From Clostridia bacterium (lineage in GTDB: Bacteria > Bacillota_E > SLMV01 > PUMD01): 13,075 nucleotides of DNA. Positions 6,382 to 13,075 of the stretch are shown in pieces (position 1 is the stretch's first letter; each line of letters opens with the position of its first letter). The DNA is taken from the NCBI GenBank assembly GCA_007128555.1, contig SKXF01000336.1, positions 1 through 13,075 on the forward strand, given 5' to 3'. The notes under the pieces are model-generated. The model was not told where the DNA came from. It made no database searches and saw only the letters and a list, made by a program, of their open reading frames with translations. Made by a program: the position numbers and the translations under genes.

Positions 6382-7185
6382 ATGGATGCCATCTCGATTG
6401 GAATCTACACAGCCCTGATCAACTACGGAATGACGCTGCTGCTTGCGATCGTGGCACTGATCGCCGGACTGAGCGTGATTCGCTGGATCACCGGAGCTTT
6501 GGCCCGAAAGCTGGAAGTTGCATCTGTGGACCGCTCCCTCAACACCTTTCTCATCCCCCTGGCCCGGGTTAGTCTCCAGGTGCTTCTCGTCATCAGCATT
6601 GCCTCACTGCTCGGCATGGAGATGACGTCGTTCATCGCTGTCATCGGGGCTGCCGGCCTTGCCGTGGGACTAGCACTACAGGGAAGCCTCGCTAACTTCG
6701 CCGGGGGTGTCCTGATTCTGCTTCTGAGACCCTTCAAAGTGGGGGATTTCATAGAGGCAGCGGGACACTCGGGAACAGTTCACGAAATCCAGGTGTTTCA
6801 CACCCTCCTCAATACCCCCGACAATCGCAGGATCATCATACCCAACGCACACCTGTCCAACAGCAGCACGATCAACTACTCTGAGAATCCCACCCGACGC
6901 CTGGACTTCAAGTTCGGGGTCGGCTACCAGGACAATACCACCCAGGTCAGGGAGATCTTGATGGATGTAGCCGAGGGGCACGAGCTGATCCTGGATGATC
7001 CAGCACCCACGGTCACGCTGGGTGAACTCGGGGACAGCGCCGTGGTGTTCAACATGCGGGTCTGGTCCAGGAGGGAAGACTACTGGGCAATCTACTTCGC
7101 TGTGATGGAGACCGTGAAGAACCGTTTTGACCAGGAGGGCATCAGCATTCCCTACCCACAGATGGACGTACACATGGACAAGTAG
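6382..7185 (+). CDS. mscS: Small-conductance mechanosensitive channel, MscS family
   Basis: This is a 267-residue membrane channel that would open under membrane tension to release solutes during hypo-osmotic shock. Three transmembrane helices are seen at about 15-37, 57-78 and 83-115. The third, pore-lining helix carries the family hallmark: VIGAAGLAVGLALQGSLANF, then AGGVLILLLRPFKVGDFI. The beta domain follows (RRIIIPNAHLSNSSTINYS, about 149-167), then the C-terminal alpha/beta domain ending in GISIPYPQMDVH. Length is close to E. coli MscS (286), with no extra domains. The ATG at 6382 has GAGGTG (6371-6376) five bases upstream; an in-frame ATG at 6247 would add 45 arginine-rich residues ahead of the first helix with no ribosome site. 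It stands alone between two long gaps. Regulation is not visible. Confidence 0.95.
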   Translation: MDAISIGIYTALINYGMTLLLAIVALIAGLSVIRWITGALARKLEVASVDRSLNTFLIPLARVSLQVLLVISIASLLGMEMTSFIAVIGAAGLAVGLALQGSLANFAGGVLILLLRPFKVGDFIEAAGHSGTVHEIQVFHTLLNTPDNRRIIIPNAHLSNSSTINYSENPTRRLDFKFGVGYQDNTTQVREILMDVAEGHELILDDPAPTVTLGELGDSAVVFNMRVWSRREDYWAIYFAVMETVKNRFDQEGISIPYPQMDVHMDK

Positions 7186-7414
7186 TCCCAATCAAGAGGT
7201 GCGTGCACACCGGCAACGACATTCAACAGGGCTGCAACTCCAAGAGATGGAAGGCCGTTGGAGGCAGGATCAACCCATCACCCAGCCCCCACGCAGCATC
7301 ACGGCGCTCTCGTCTGGGTTCGACAGCCTCTACCGAGCCTCACGGAACTGGGTCGCTGCCCACCCAGAGGAGATCCGGGAGGTACGGGGAATAAGGTATG
7401 GCAGATCCATCTGT
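7186..7414. other. Intergenic region between MscS and the AbrB-like gene; no gene seen
   Basis: The two flanking genes converge here. I see no reading frame with family resemblance and, notably, no toxin-sized gene downstream of the AbrB-like gene on its strand. No clear terminator hairpin with a T-run was found on either strand. Confidence 0.55.
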
Positions 7415-7654
7415 TCACCCGTCAGAAACCCTGGAGATGACAGGGGCAGCTTCCTGCGTGCCTTTGTTCTGGTGGCGGCTGTGCCTGGAGGAAGACCGCC
7501 TCAGCAGAAGATCTCCCTGTTCGGTGATATACACTTCGAGCTGTTCTCCCGAGTCCAGGTTGATCTCTCCCCTGAGATCACTGGGTAGATAAATGCGCCC
7601 CTCCACATCCATCTTCACAGATATCCCTTTCGATGACGCCTTTGTCCATTCCAT
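7415..7654 (-). CDS. AbrB/MazE/SpoVT-type small DNA-binding domain protein
   Basis: This 79-residue protein is probably a swapped-hairpin AbrB-fold DNA binder, as in MazE/VapB antitoxins and AbrB/SpoVT regulators. Residues 10-46 follow the family pattern: KGISVKMDVEGRIYLPSDLR, then EINLDSGEQLEVYITEQGDL. The rest is a polar, Arg/Ser/His-rich tail without a recognisable toxin-binding element. The ATG at 7652-7654 is chosen because GGAAGGA (7664-7670) lies 9 bases upstream; the in-frame TTG (7663) and GTG (7660) are too close to that site. A perfect TATAAT sits just upstream. No partner toxin frame is found on either side within several hundred bases, so it is either a solitary regulator or an orphan antitoxin. 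Confidence 0.8.
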   Translation of the reverse strand: MEWTKASSKGISVKMDVEGRIYLPSDLRGEINLDSGEQLEVYITEQGDLLLRRSSSRHSRHQNKGTQEAAPVISRVSDG

Positions 7655-7674
7655 CTGCACCAATCCTTCCTAAC

Positions 7675-7680
7675 ATTATA
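7675..7680 (-). promoter_or_regulatory. Candidate -10 box of the AbrB-like gene
   Basis: A perfect TATAAT is present on the minus strand (7675-7680), 20 bases before the ATG at 7654. The region 16-18 bases further upstream is T-rich (TTTTTA-like) but a poor -35 box. A start at the usual distance would leave a very short leader that trims part of the GGAAGGA ribosome site, so the exact start of transcription is uncertain. Confidence 0.45.
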
Positions 7681-8591
7681 TGGTACCCAATAGAGGTAAA
7701 AAGAATCGGCATAGGGCCCGCATTTACGCGTCGTTCCCAAGTACCCCGGTGTATACGCAGTCAACGATCGGGGCTGATTAGCATAAGCCCCACATGGACA
7801 AGCCTCTCGCCCCGTGCGAATCCCTTGCCGAAGACCGAAGTACGGAAAACCCAGCGTATAGCACAGGGCCATGACCCAACCCCACGGCCGCAATACGGCC
7901 ACCAGGGGCCCTACCCCTTCGTTCCATCATCCGGCGCGGTGTTCTTGAGGCTGCGTGGGACATGGAGTGCAGACTACTGCACTGTAAACAGCTTTCGCTA
8001 AAAGTCGCCATAATCCTTCATTGATAAATCCCCCAGGATCCCGAACCGGAAGCGTCCAAATGCTCTTACCAGGAAACCGGTTCGCGCCCACTCACCTGGC
8101 CCACTACAGCTGTTTGACGCCTCTGACCGCATACTCCGAGGCACATCGTCCACTCCTGCCGAGGAAGGCCTCCCAGCATTGTGAAATGAGACCTCCTGCC
8201 AACCTGCTGATGGGGGCGCCCCACATGCGAAATGTGTGTGGCTGCCTCCATATCCATCGGCAACACAGAAATGCGTGTCATCCTGTAGCGTATTCGCTGT
8301 ACAGGGCGAAGCAGCGGGTAACGAAGGGTTTAGACAGTAGGAGGCGAATAGAGGGTAGGGTGAAGGGTGAAGGTCACCAGGCGTGTCACCTCAGTCCTTT
8401 CGGACGACGGAAGACGGGGGCAGATTGAGGCCACGGTATCGCTCGCAGATATTCTGGATATCTCAAGACCATCGGATCGGCGTCTAGAGACCGTCGTATC
8501 TGCCTGGCGAACCTGCCGGATCCGGCACCAAAGTATCCGTACGCAGAATAGGGGAGCAGCCTGTGCCCCTGGACCTGGAGGTAGGATAGAT
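7681..8591. other. 910-base region without a recognisable gene, containing several hairpins
   Basis: No frame here looks coding; those at 7615-7902 (minus) and 8021-8428 (plus) lack family likeness. Visible inverted repeats are: GGGGCT/AGCCCC (7770-7775 and 7786-7791, ten-base loop); an interrupted nine-pair stem at 8282-8305 (CCTGTA-GCG, TATT loop, CGC, two-base bulge, TACAGG); a perfect 14-bp palindrome TGCCGGATCCGGCA (8514-8527); and AGGGG/CCCCT (8550-8554 and 8566-8570) just before the amidohydrolase ribosome site. AGGGTGA is repeated in tandem near 8356-8370. None has a following T-run. The last two could affect expression of the amidohydrolase message. Confidence 0.55.
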
Positions 8592-9533
8592 ATGAATCAG
8601 AGCCAGTCTGCAGCCGCGAACATAAGGGTCCTGGACTGCCATGCCCACTTTCCCGTGGCCTGGCCCCAGAGTAAAGCCAACACGATCATTGCAGAGTATA
8701 ACGCTCAGAGAGACCACCGCATGCGGTTGGAATGGGACTTCCCCGCGCGGGATGAGCCTCCGGGAACCCCAGAGGATATCGAGGAGACGGCACACCTGTG
8801 GAAAGCAGAGGTGGACAGGTACGATCTGGATCGAGTGGTCTTCGTTACCGGAGGCGGCAATGAACAACTGGCCCGGGTAATAGAGATGCATCCGGACCGC
8901 TTCCTGGGGTTTGCTCACCATCACTTCGAAACCGAAGATGCCCTGGGACAGCTGGAAAGGGCTCACCAGGAGCTCGGCCTCAGGGGAATTAAGCTGTTCG
9001 CTCCCCGGTTTTCCAGCAGGTTCGAGGAGGAGGAGTTCCGCCCCCTGTGGGAGTATGCGGCTGAGCATCGGCTGCCCGTCCTCATTCATTTCGGTCTCCT
9101 CGGAAAGGCTGGAGGGGTGGCCTACCACCCGTTGATAAACCCTCTGACTCTCTTTCCAGTAGCGTCGAAGTATCCCGAGATCCCGTTCATAGTCCCCCAC
9201 TTCGGGTGCGGTTACGTAAGAGAACTGCTCCACCTCTGCTGGAGCTGCCCCAATGTCTATGTGGACACCTCGGGCAGCAACCAGTGGGCCCTTTGGGAGC
9301 CGTTGCCCCTGGGTCTGGATGACCTGTTCCGCCGGTTCTACGAGACGGTCGGCCCTGAGAGGATCATCTTTGGCACGGATTCCAGCTGGTTTCCACGCGG
9401 CTTCGTGTACCGATACCTGCAGGACCAGCTGCGAACCTGTCGTCAGCTGGCTTTCAAGGAAGAGGACATAGCCCTGATCTTCGGAGGAAACGCCAGGAGG
9501 CTTCTGGGGCTTCCGGAGGAAACGGTCATATAG
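8592..9533 (+). CDS. Amidohydrolase-2 family metal-dependent hydrolase/decarboxylase
   Basis: This 313-residue TIM-barrel protein belongs to the amidohydrolase superfamily, the group that contains ACMSD and gamma-resorcylate decarboxylase as well as lactone hydrolases. The metal site is complete: DCHAHF (H17, H19) at the end of strand 1, PVLIHFG (H166), IVPHFGCGY (H203) and FGTDSSW (D263). The C-terminus IFGGNARRLLGL is also typical of the family. Family members hydrolyse cyclic esters or amides, or remove carboxyl groups non-oxidatively, in the cytoplasm; the substrate here is unknown. The ATG at 8592 is chosen because GGAGG (8577-8581) lies about 10 bases upstream and HxH then falls near the N-terminus, as usual. 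An in-frame GTG at 8367 would add 75 residues of arginine-rich non-family sequence. It is a monocistronic gene in a long gap. Confidence 0.9.
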   Translation: MNQSQSAAANIRVLDCHAHFPVAWPQSKANTIIAEYNAQRDHRMRLEWDFPARDEPPGTPEDIEETAHLWKAEVDRYDLDRVVFVTGGGNEQLARVIEMHPDRFLGFAHHHFETEDALGQLERAHQELGLRGIKLFAPRFSSRFEEEEFRPLWEYAAEHRLPVLIHFGLLGKAGGVAYHPLINPLTLFPVASKYPEIPFIVPHFGCGYVRELLHLCWSCPNVYVDTSGSNQWALWEPLPLGLDDLFRRFYETVGPERIIFGTDSSWFPRGFVYRYLQDQLRTCRQLAFKEEDIALIFGGNARRLLGLPEETVI

Positions 9534-10254
9534 GCACGATAGATATCCGATCTACGGGTGGTGATGCTCTTATCGGACCCAACGGCGAAGGTACAAGGAT
9601 CAGGGTGATTTACGGGTGTGGTGACAGGTGCATCGCATACAACCATCTCTCCTGCTTCACTCCAGGCGGATTTGCTGCAGAGTGAGGCTCGAAGCAGATT
9701 CGGCGTTTCTGCACAAGCAAAAGTCGGAAATCTAGCCGACGATGAGGATTCCGATGGGGATTTGATCATCGCCAATACGACAGTCAACGATGACTGATCT
9801 TCTTCGAGCATAACGGTCACCGAATCGTCCTGATGGGAGCCTACACGTTGTGCCGACCTGAGCAGAGCTCAGGCGGCTCAGCCCTGCTCATGGACAAGAG
9901 ACGGTCATCATACACCTCCCCCGTCCTCTTGATTGAGCTTTCCCACGAACAGGCACGGCCTGGATGGAAAGCACTTGCAGGAAAACCCCAGCAGATCCGA
10001 GAATTCTGCACTATACTAACTCAATTGCATCGCACTACCTCCGCAACGCTGATGGCCGTGACGAAGGATCAAAGCCATCGGTGAGGCTGGCAGACCAACG
10101 GATGTCCGCTTTGATCCGTGGATCGGTCGGTGCAGTGGAATTCATCCCGACCAGGGCGCTATCTCCCGGATGGGTTCCATCCGGTCACCTGAAACCCTGG
10201 AGTGTTGAGCCTGTATGAAGTAGGCCTCCTCATCTGCGAAAGGGGTGGACAACA
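9534..10254. other. 720-base region without a recognisable gene
   Basis: Short frames on both strands (9443-9820 minus, 9833-10084 plus, 9964-10218 plus) have no ribosome site or family resemblance. A 62-codon open stretch (9609-9794, plus) has a protein-like composition but no ATG. Two near-copies of TACGGGTG(T)GGTGA occur at about 9553 and 9611. The main structured element is the hairpin at 10166-10184. Confidence 0.55.
10166..10184. repeat. Perfect 8-bp GC-rich hairpin upstream of the secreted protein gene
   Basis: CCGGATGG (10166-10173) and CCATCCGG (10177-10184) are exact reverse complements around GTT. The hairpin starts 89 bases before the ATG of the downstream secreted protein and is not followed by a T-run on either strand. 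It could be a structure in that gene's leader or an operator; nothing in the sequence distinguishes these. Confidence 0.6.
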
Positions 10255-10725
10255 ATGAAATCCTTAAGGTGCCTCGCCGCAGCCCTCGCTGTCCTCATCC
10301 TTACCATGGCACTAACAGGGAGTGCAGCCAATGCGACCTCCGACAGCTACTACGATCAACTGCATGAATACGTGGATCTTTACAACGGTGAAATTGAAAA
10401 GATACCGTTCTTCGTAACCATGCTTGTAAGAGAACAGTACGCGCGGATCACCTTTGAATCCACCACGGGTCCCGATGAAATCGTCGGTGCCGTGACGGGA
10501 GAGGATGGGTCGGTTCTGCAGTTCCTGGCCTCAGCACCGTTTAATCCCACCATGGTTGTCTCCGTCCGCCCAGGAACCGTGGAACGATTGGTCGCTGAGA
10601 ATTGTGGTAATGCTGTGCTCGCGGCCGTCGGTGACGACATCCGCATTGACGGTGTGGGCATCGTGGGCCGAATCAGGACGCTCACGCTTCGACTCTTGTT
10701 GATGGTGGCACGCCGCTTCCTCTGA
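10255..10725 (+). CDS. Secreted or membrane-associated protein with SCP2-like pattern, function unknown
   Basis: This 156-residue protein starts with a clear Sec signal: MKSLRC, a hydrophobic core and SAANA before the probable cleavage near residue 27. The mature part begins with YYDQLHEYVDLYNGEIEKIP. A region of about 80 residues follows whose order resembles SCP2-type sterol/lipid-binding domains: ARITFESTTG, GAVTGEDGSVLQF, PTMVVSVRPGTVERLV, then DDIRIDGVGIVGRI. From memory it also resembles uncharacterised secreted archaeal proteins with LYN...VP at the start and ITYxGVGxxxKI near the end. That resemblance is unverified. The C-terminus is hydrophobic and basic (LTLRLLLMVARRFL), perhaps amphipathic or membrane-associated. 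The ATG at 10255 has AGGGGTGG (10241-10248) six bases upstream. It shares the strand with the VOC gene 134 bases downstream, but coupling is unclear. Confidence 0.8.
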   Translation: MKSLRCLAAALAVLILTMALTGSAANATSDSYYDQLHEYVDLYNGEIEKIPFFVTMLVREQYARITFESTTGPDEIVGAVTGEDGSVLQFLASAPFNPTMVVSVRPGTVERLVAENCGNAVLAAVGDDIRIDGVGIVGRIRTLTLRLLLMVARRFL

Positions 10726-10859
10726 AAACCCCCGACTCGGACAGGGCAGGCAGCGTAGATTGTAGAGAGAGCGCCACCAACCGCCCGGATTACGACGGGA
10801 CATTGATCGCCGATGCCTTCTTGCGGTGTTGATGAAATCGCTGTAAAGGAGAGATTTCC

Positions 10860-11282
10860 ATGCCCACAGTCATTCCGAACCTCCATTTTCACGGCCGCTG
10901 CCGCGAAGCTCTGGATCTGTATCGCCGGGCGCTGGGCGCAGAAGTAACCTTGATGCTGCACTATTCCGACGCCAAGCCGGCAGATTTCCAGTTCCCCCGG
11001 CCTCTGACAGAGGAGCAAAAGGGCTATGTCTATCATGCCGAGATGGAAGTTGGCGGCCAGCGCCTGATGTGCTCCGATTCCATGGCACCCGTTCCCCGGG
11101 GACAGAACCTGTCCCTTGTGATTGTCTTCCCGGACCCGGAGGATGTAAAGGCAGCTTACTCCATGCTGCAGACAGGCGGCACCGTACTGGTTCCACCTTC
11201 TGACCTGACGTACAGCTCGTGTTTCGCATCCGTCATTGACCGGTATGGCATGCGGTGGGAGCTGATGACGGAAGACAAATAG
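10860..11282 (+). CDS. VOC-superfamily protein, PhnB/glyoxalase-like
   Basis: This 140-residue protein is built from paired beta-alpha-beta-beta-beta units of the vicinal oxygen chelate superfamily, closest to the PhnB-like group. The start NLHFHGRCREALDLYRRALG (residues 7-26) fits the usual pattern of F.g.a.EA..fY...fG. GYVYHAEMEVGGQRLMCSD follows (residues 57-75), and later LVIVFPDPEDVKAAYSML. The end FASVIDRYGMRWELM is the typical D.fG..W.l. closing strand. Family members are metal-dependent isomerases, lyases or dioxygenases, or metal-free binding proteins; several PhnB-like members have no proven activity. H9 or H11, H61 and E136 are possible ligands, but I cannot settle this by eye. GGAGAG lies about 7 bases before the ATG at 10860. 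Confidence 0.9.
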   Translation: MPTVIPNLHFHGRCREALDLYRRALGAEVTLMLHYSDAKPADFQFPRPLTEEQKGYVYHAEMEVGGQRLMCSDSMAPVPRGQNLSLVIVFPDPEDVKAAYSMLQTGGTVLVPPSDLTYSSCFASVIDRYGMRWELMTEDK

Positions 11283-11585
11283 GAAGAAGGCAGGATCCAT
11301 GAGCCCAGTCCCGTCCGTTAGAGGAGCTGCCAGGCATCGTTGCCGTGGCCCATGAACCCCAGGCCCATTTGCCCTGGCCAGGCAGTACGGTCGAACGCAT
11401 ACGTTTTCACGAATCATCGGATACCTGGCCGCCAGCCTTACCAGCGAACCATGAGAGATAGATTTCTCCTTTGATCTGTTCCCTGATGCTCATCGCAGTC
11501 CCTGCCGGCACCATGGGGGATACAAAATGGCCTGCACTCCGGCTCATGCCCCACTATGTCCGATCCATCAGCAGCCAGCCTATCA
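11283..11585. other. Intergenic region between convergent VOC and DUF2088 genes; no gene seen
   Basis: The 303 bases carry only a short CCAGG/CCTGG inverted repeat (around 11358-11378) and no T-run terminator. A short minus-strand frame (11438-11665) overlaps the end of the neighbouring gene and is a shadow. Confidence 0.55.
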
Positions 11586-12884
11586 TCAACCGATGAGCAG
11601 GGTTCCGTGTTCGTCGAACTCAAGGGGAATCTCCGGCCCAGATCGATCAACCCCGGAACGGTCACGAATGTCCGCCCACAATGCTGGAGTCACCCATAGA
11701 GTGTCAAGGTGAAGGGTATCGGAAATCACCGCCAGGCGAAGATCCCGGGGATCCCTCAGCCCGCTGGTGATAATGCCTGCTGCCACCGCATCTCGATCGG
11801 TCCTAGCAATCATGGGGATCATGGCCCGCATCGTCAGTCTGCTGGTGAACACGTTGAGGTAAGTGGCCTGCAGATCAATCTTGGCCGCCAACCTGGAGGT
11901 GATGAAGTCGGCAAGTCCGAGCCCACAGGCATTGCCATGAGATGCCTCGGTCAGGTCCAGAACGGCAATAGACCCAATCCCTGGATTGCCGGGTGGCACA
12001 ACCCCCTCGATGCGCAGTCGACCAATCACATTCGTGTCCATGCCGGTGCCAGAGAAATCCTTGCCCATCCTCTGGATCACCAGCACATCAGCACGCGAAA
12101 AGGGAAGGGTGGGGAGGAGCTCCTGGGCCCGTTCCAGCATCCTGTTCTCCTGTTCCTCCAGCGCCTCTGGGCCGAGGCCCTCGATAAGCGCCGAGCGCTT
12201 GCTGGCATTCTCCACGATCCCCACTCCCCCGAGAAAGGGCGTCTTCTCAACCAGCAACGTCCCCATCTGCACCAGGGCCTCCGACAGCTGGCCCGGGGGA
12301 TTCCGATGCAGGGCTTCCGCTCCCTGCTGATGCCCCAGTCCGACGACCAGCATCTTCAGGATGCCGCTCTGGATATCGCCGCGGATCGTGGTGTGGGCCT
12401 TGATCCGGTTCACCGCCAACAACCCGTCGTAGTCAAAAACCAGGGGATCGCAGTAGACCTCTCGTCCCGCCTCATCCCTGCCGATCACCTCGGCACCGTT
12501 CGACGTGATGACCCGCGCCCCGAGCCGCTCCTCGGTGATCCCCAGGGACGCGAGGATCTTCTCCTGTCCCGCGGGTGTACCGCCACCATGGGACCCCATG
12601 GCGCCGAGAATAACCGGTTCGACCTGCATATCCCGCAGGTAATTGCAGATCAGGTCCAATATACTGACGATGTCCCGAATGCCGCGACTACCTGCTGCAA
12701 TGAGCACCCGGTCTCCGGGCGAGAGTCTTCGCTGCAGATTCAGCTGCTCCAATGCCCCACGAGTTGCCGCTCCCACGTCGCTTACCACGTCGTCCTCTAC
12801 CAACTGGCGTACGGGAACGAGGGATGGAAATCCATCACCTTCGGGCAACTCGCAGGTGAGCCCGCCACGGATCCATTGATTCAA
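11586..12884 (-). CDS. LarA-superfamily (DUF2088) protein, divergent paralogue
   Basis: This is a 432-residue cytoplasmic protein of the lactate-racemase domain family, in a subgroup distinct from classical LarA. Visible motifs: AAGSRGIRD (64-72), GAMGSHGGGTPAGQEKILAS (94-113), NRIKAHTTIRGDIQSGILKM (159-178), then GLGHQQGAEALH (182-193) and RMGKDFSGTGMD (272-283). The NPN-lysine candidate K177 and H193 keep the 16-residue LarA spacing. The first His (H164) is 13 rather than 10 residues from the lysine. Where LarA has SDxTR, this protein has SRGIR, so Asp72 is replaced while the Arg stays. The best start is TTG at 12882-12884, 9 bases after a perfect AAGGAGG (12894-12900); the in-frame TTG at 12893 directly touches that site. 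Substrate is unknown. It could be a racemase or epimerase of another 2-hydroxy acid, or may have changed chemistry. Confidence 0.85.
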   Translation of the reverse strand: MNQWIRGGLTCELPEGDGFPSLVPVRQLVEDDVVSDVGAATRGALEQLNLQRRLSPGDRVLIAAGSRGIRDIVSILDLICNYLRDMQVEPVILGAMGSHGGGTPAGQEKILASLGITEERLGARVITSNGAEVIGRDEAGREVYCDPLVFDYDGLLAVNRIKAHTTIRGDIQSGILKMLVVGLGHQQGAEALHRNPPGQLSEALVQMGTLLVEKTPFLGGVGIVENASKRSALIEGLGPEALEEQENRMLERAQELLPTLPFSRADVLVIQRMGKDFSGTGMDTNVIGRLRIEGVVPPGNPGIGSIAVLDLTEASHGNACGLGLADFITSRLAAKIDLQATYLNVFTSRLTMRAMIPMIARTDRDAVAAGIITSGLRDPRDLRLAVISDTLHLDTLWVTPALWADIRDRSGVDRSGPEIPLEFDEHGTLLIG

Positions 12885-13075
12885 GGGAGTCAACCTCCTT
12901 AATACGACGATGTCCTCATGCAGACCCCTTCATGGGTCCGGTTCCTGGTACCCATTCGTCTCTGGCCACTCAAGTCCTGCCCGGAGACTCAGGATTCACC
13001 AACTGCATGCTCGCATGGGACCATCGCCTGTGGGAGGGGGGAGCAGCATCAACCATCGCTGGAGGATTCCCGAAG
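12885..13075 (-). promoter_or_regulatory. Leader and upstream region of the DUF2088 gene
   Basis: This holds the AAGGAGG ribosome site (12894-12900, minus strand). Upstream are two overlapping hairpins: GACCC/GGGTC (12923-12927 and 12934-12938) and ATGGGT/ACCCAT (12932-12937 and 12950-12955). They cannot form together because both use 12934-12937. No clear -35/-10 pair was found up to the window edge, and no gene is seen in these 191 bases. Confidence 0.4.

Noticed and set aside
7615..7902. 95-codon minus-strand frame overlapping the AbrB-like gene start
   Set aside because: It is in a different frame over the promoter and start of a better-supported gene, with a Tyr/Cys/Arg-rich composition and no family likeness.
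8021..8428. 135-codon plus-strand frame
   Set aside because: It is rich in His, Arg and Pro with no domain and runs through hairpins; it appears to be random open frame in GC-rich DNA.
8367..8591. 75-codon N-terminal extension of the amidohydrolase
   Set aside because: It is arginine-rich, non-family sequence with palindromes, and it pushes the HxH motif far from the N-terminus. A GGAGG site supports the start at 8592.
9609..9797. 62-codon open stretch with acidic, protein-like composition on the plus strand
   Set aside because: It has no ATG and only a GTG with a poorly placed ribosome site; no family was recognised. It could be a gene remnant, but this cannot be supported.
9443..9820. 125-codon minus-strand frame
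   Set aside because: It overlaps the well-supported amidohydrolase 3' end. The Ser-rich composition fits no family and no ribosome site was seen.

Overview
The window looks like a metabolic gene neighbourhood from a moderately GC-rich bacterium, most likely a Bacillota-type anaerobe or a relative. Strong AGGAGG-type ribosome sites, TTGACA/TATAAT-like promoters, a lipoprotein-anchored ABC binding protein and a LarA-type enzyme point that way. This is an inference, because no rRNA or other taxonomic marker is present. Coding density is low: four stretches of about 390 to 910 bases have no recognisable gene.

Layout. (1) 1-2112, minus strand: a family 5 (peptide/nickel type) ABC importer operon, with the binding lipoprotein first and a DppB/OppB-type permease cut by the window edge. 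A perfect 24-bp palindrome separates them. (2) 2113-2474: a divergent control region with promoters in both directions and inverted repeats. (3) 2475-3140, plus: a GntR/FCD regulator facing away from the importer. (4) 3532-4818, minus: a LarA-family racemase/epimerase with a complete nickel-pincer site, preceded by a possible coupled 38-codon reading frame. (5) 5107-5862, plus: an Asp/Glu-racemase-fold enzyme that has lost the first catalytic cysteine, the arrangement seen in arylmalonate decarboxylase. (6) 6382-7185, plus: a small MscS channel. (7) 7415-7654, minus: a lone AbrB/MazE-like protein. (8) 8592-9533, plus: an amidohydrolase-2 enzyme with an intact metal site. (9) 10255-10725, plus: a secreted protein with an SCP2-like pattern. 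(10) 10860-11282, plus: a VOC/PhnB-like protein. (11) 11586-12884, minus: a second, very divergent LarA/DUF2088 protein.

Working hypothesis (inference): the importer, the FCD regulator, two LarA-type enzymes, the single-cysteine racemase-fold enzyme and the amidohydrolase form an island for uptake and stereochemical or decarboxylating conversion of small hydroxy or carboxylic acids. No larB, larC or larE genes for the nickel-pincer cofactor are in the window, so these would have to be elsewhere in the genome. The MscS, AbrB-like, SCP2-like and VOC genes have no obvious link to this theme. I see no CRISPR array, tRNA, rRNA, transposase or phage gene.
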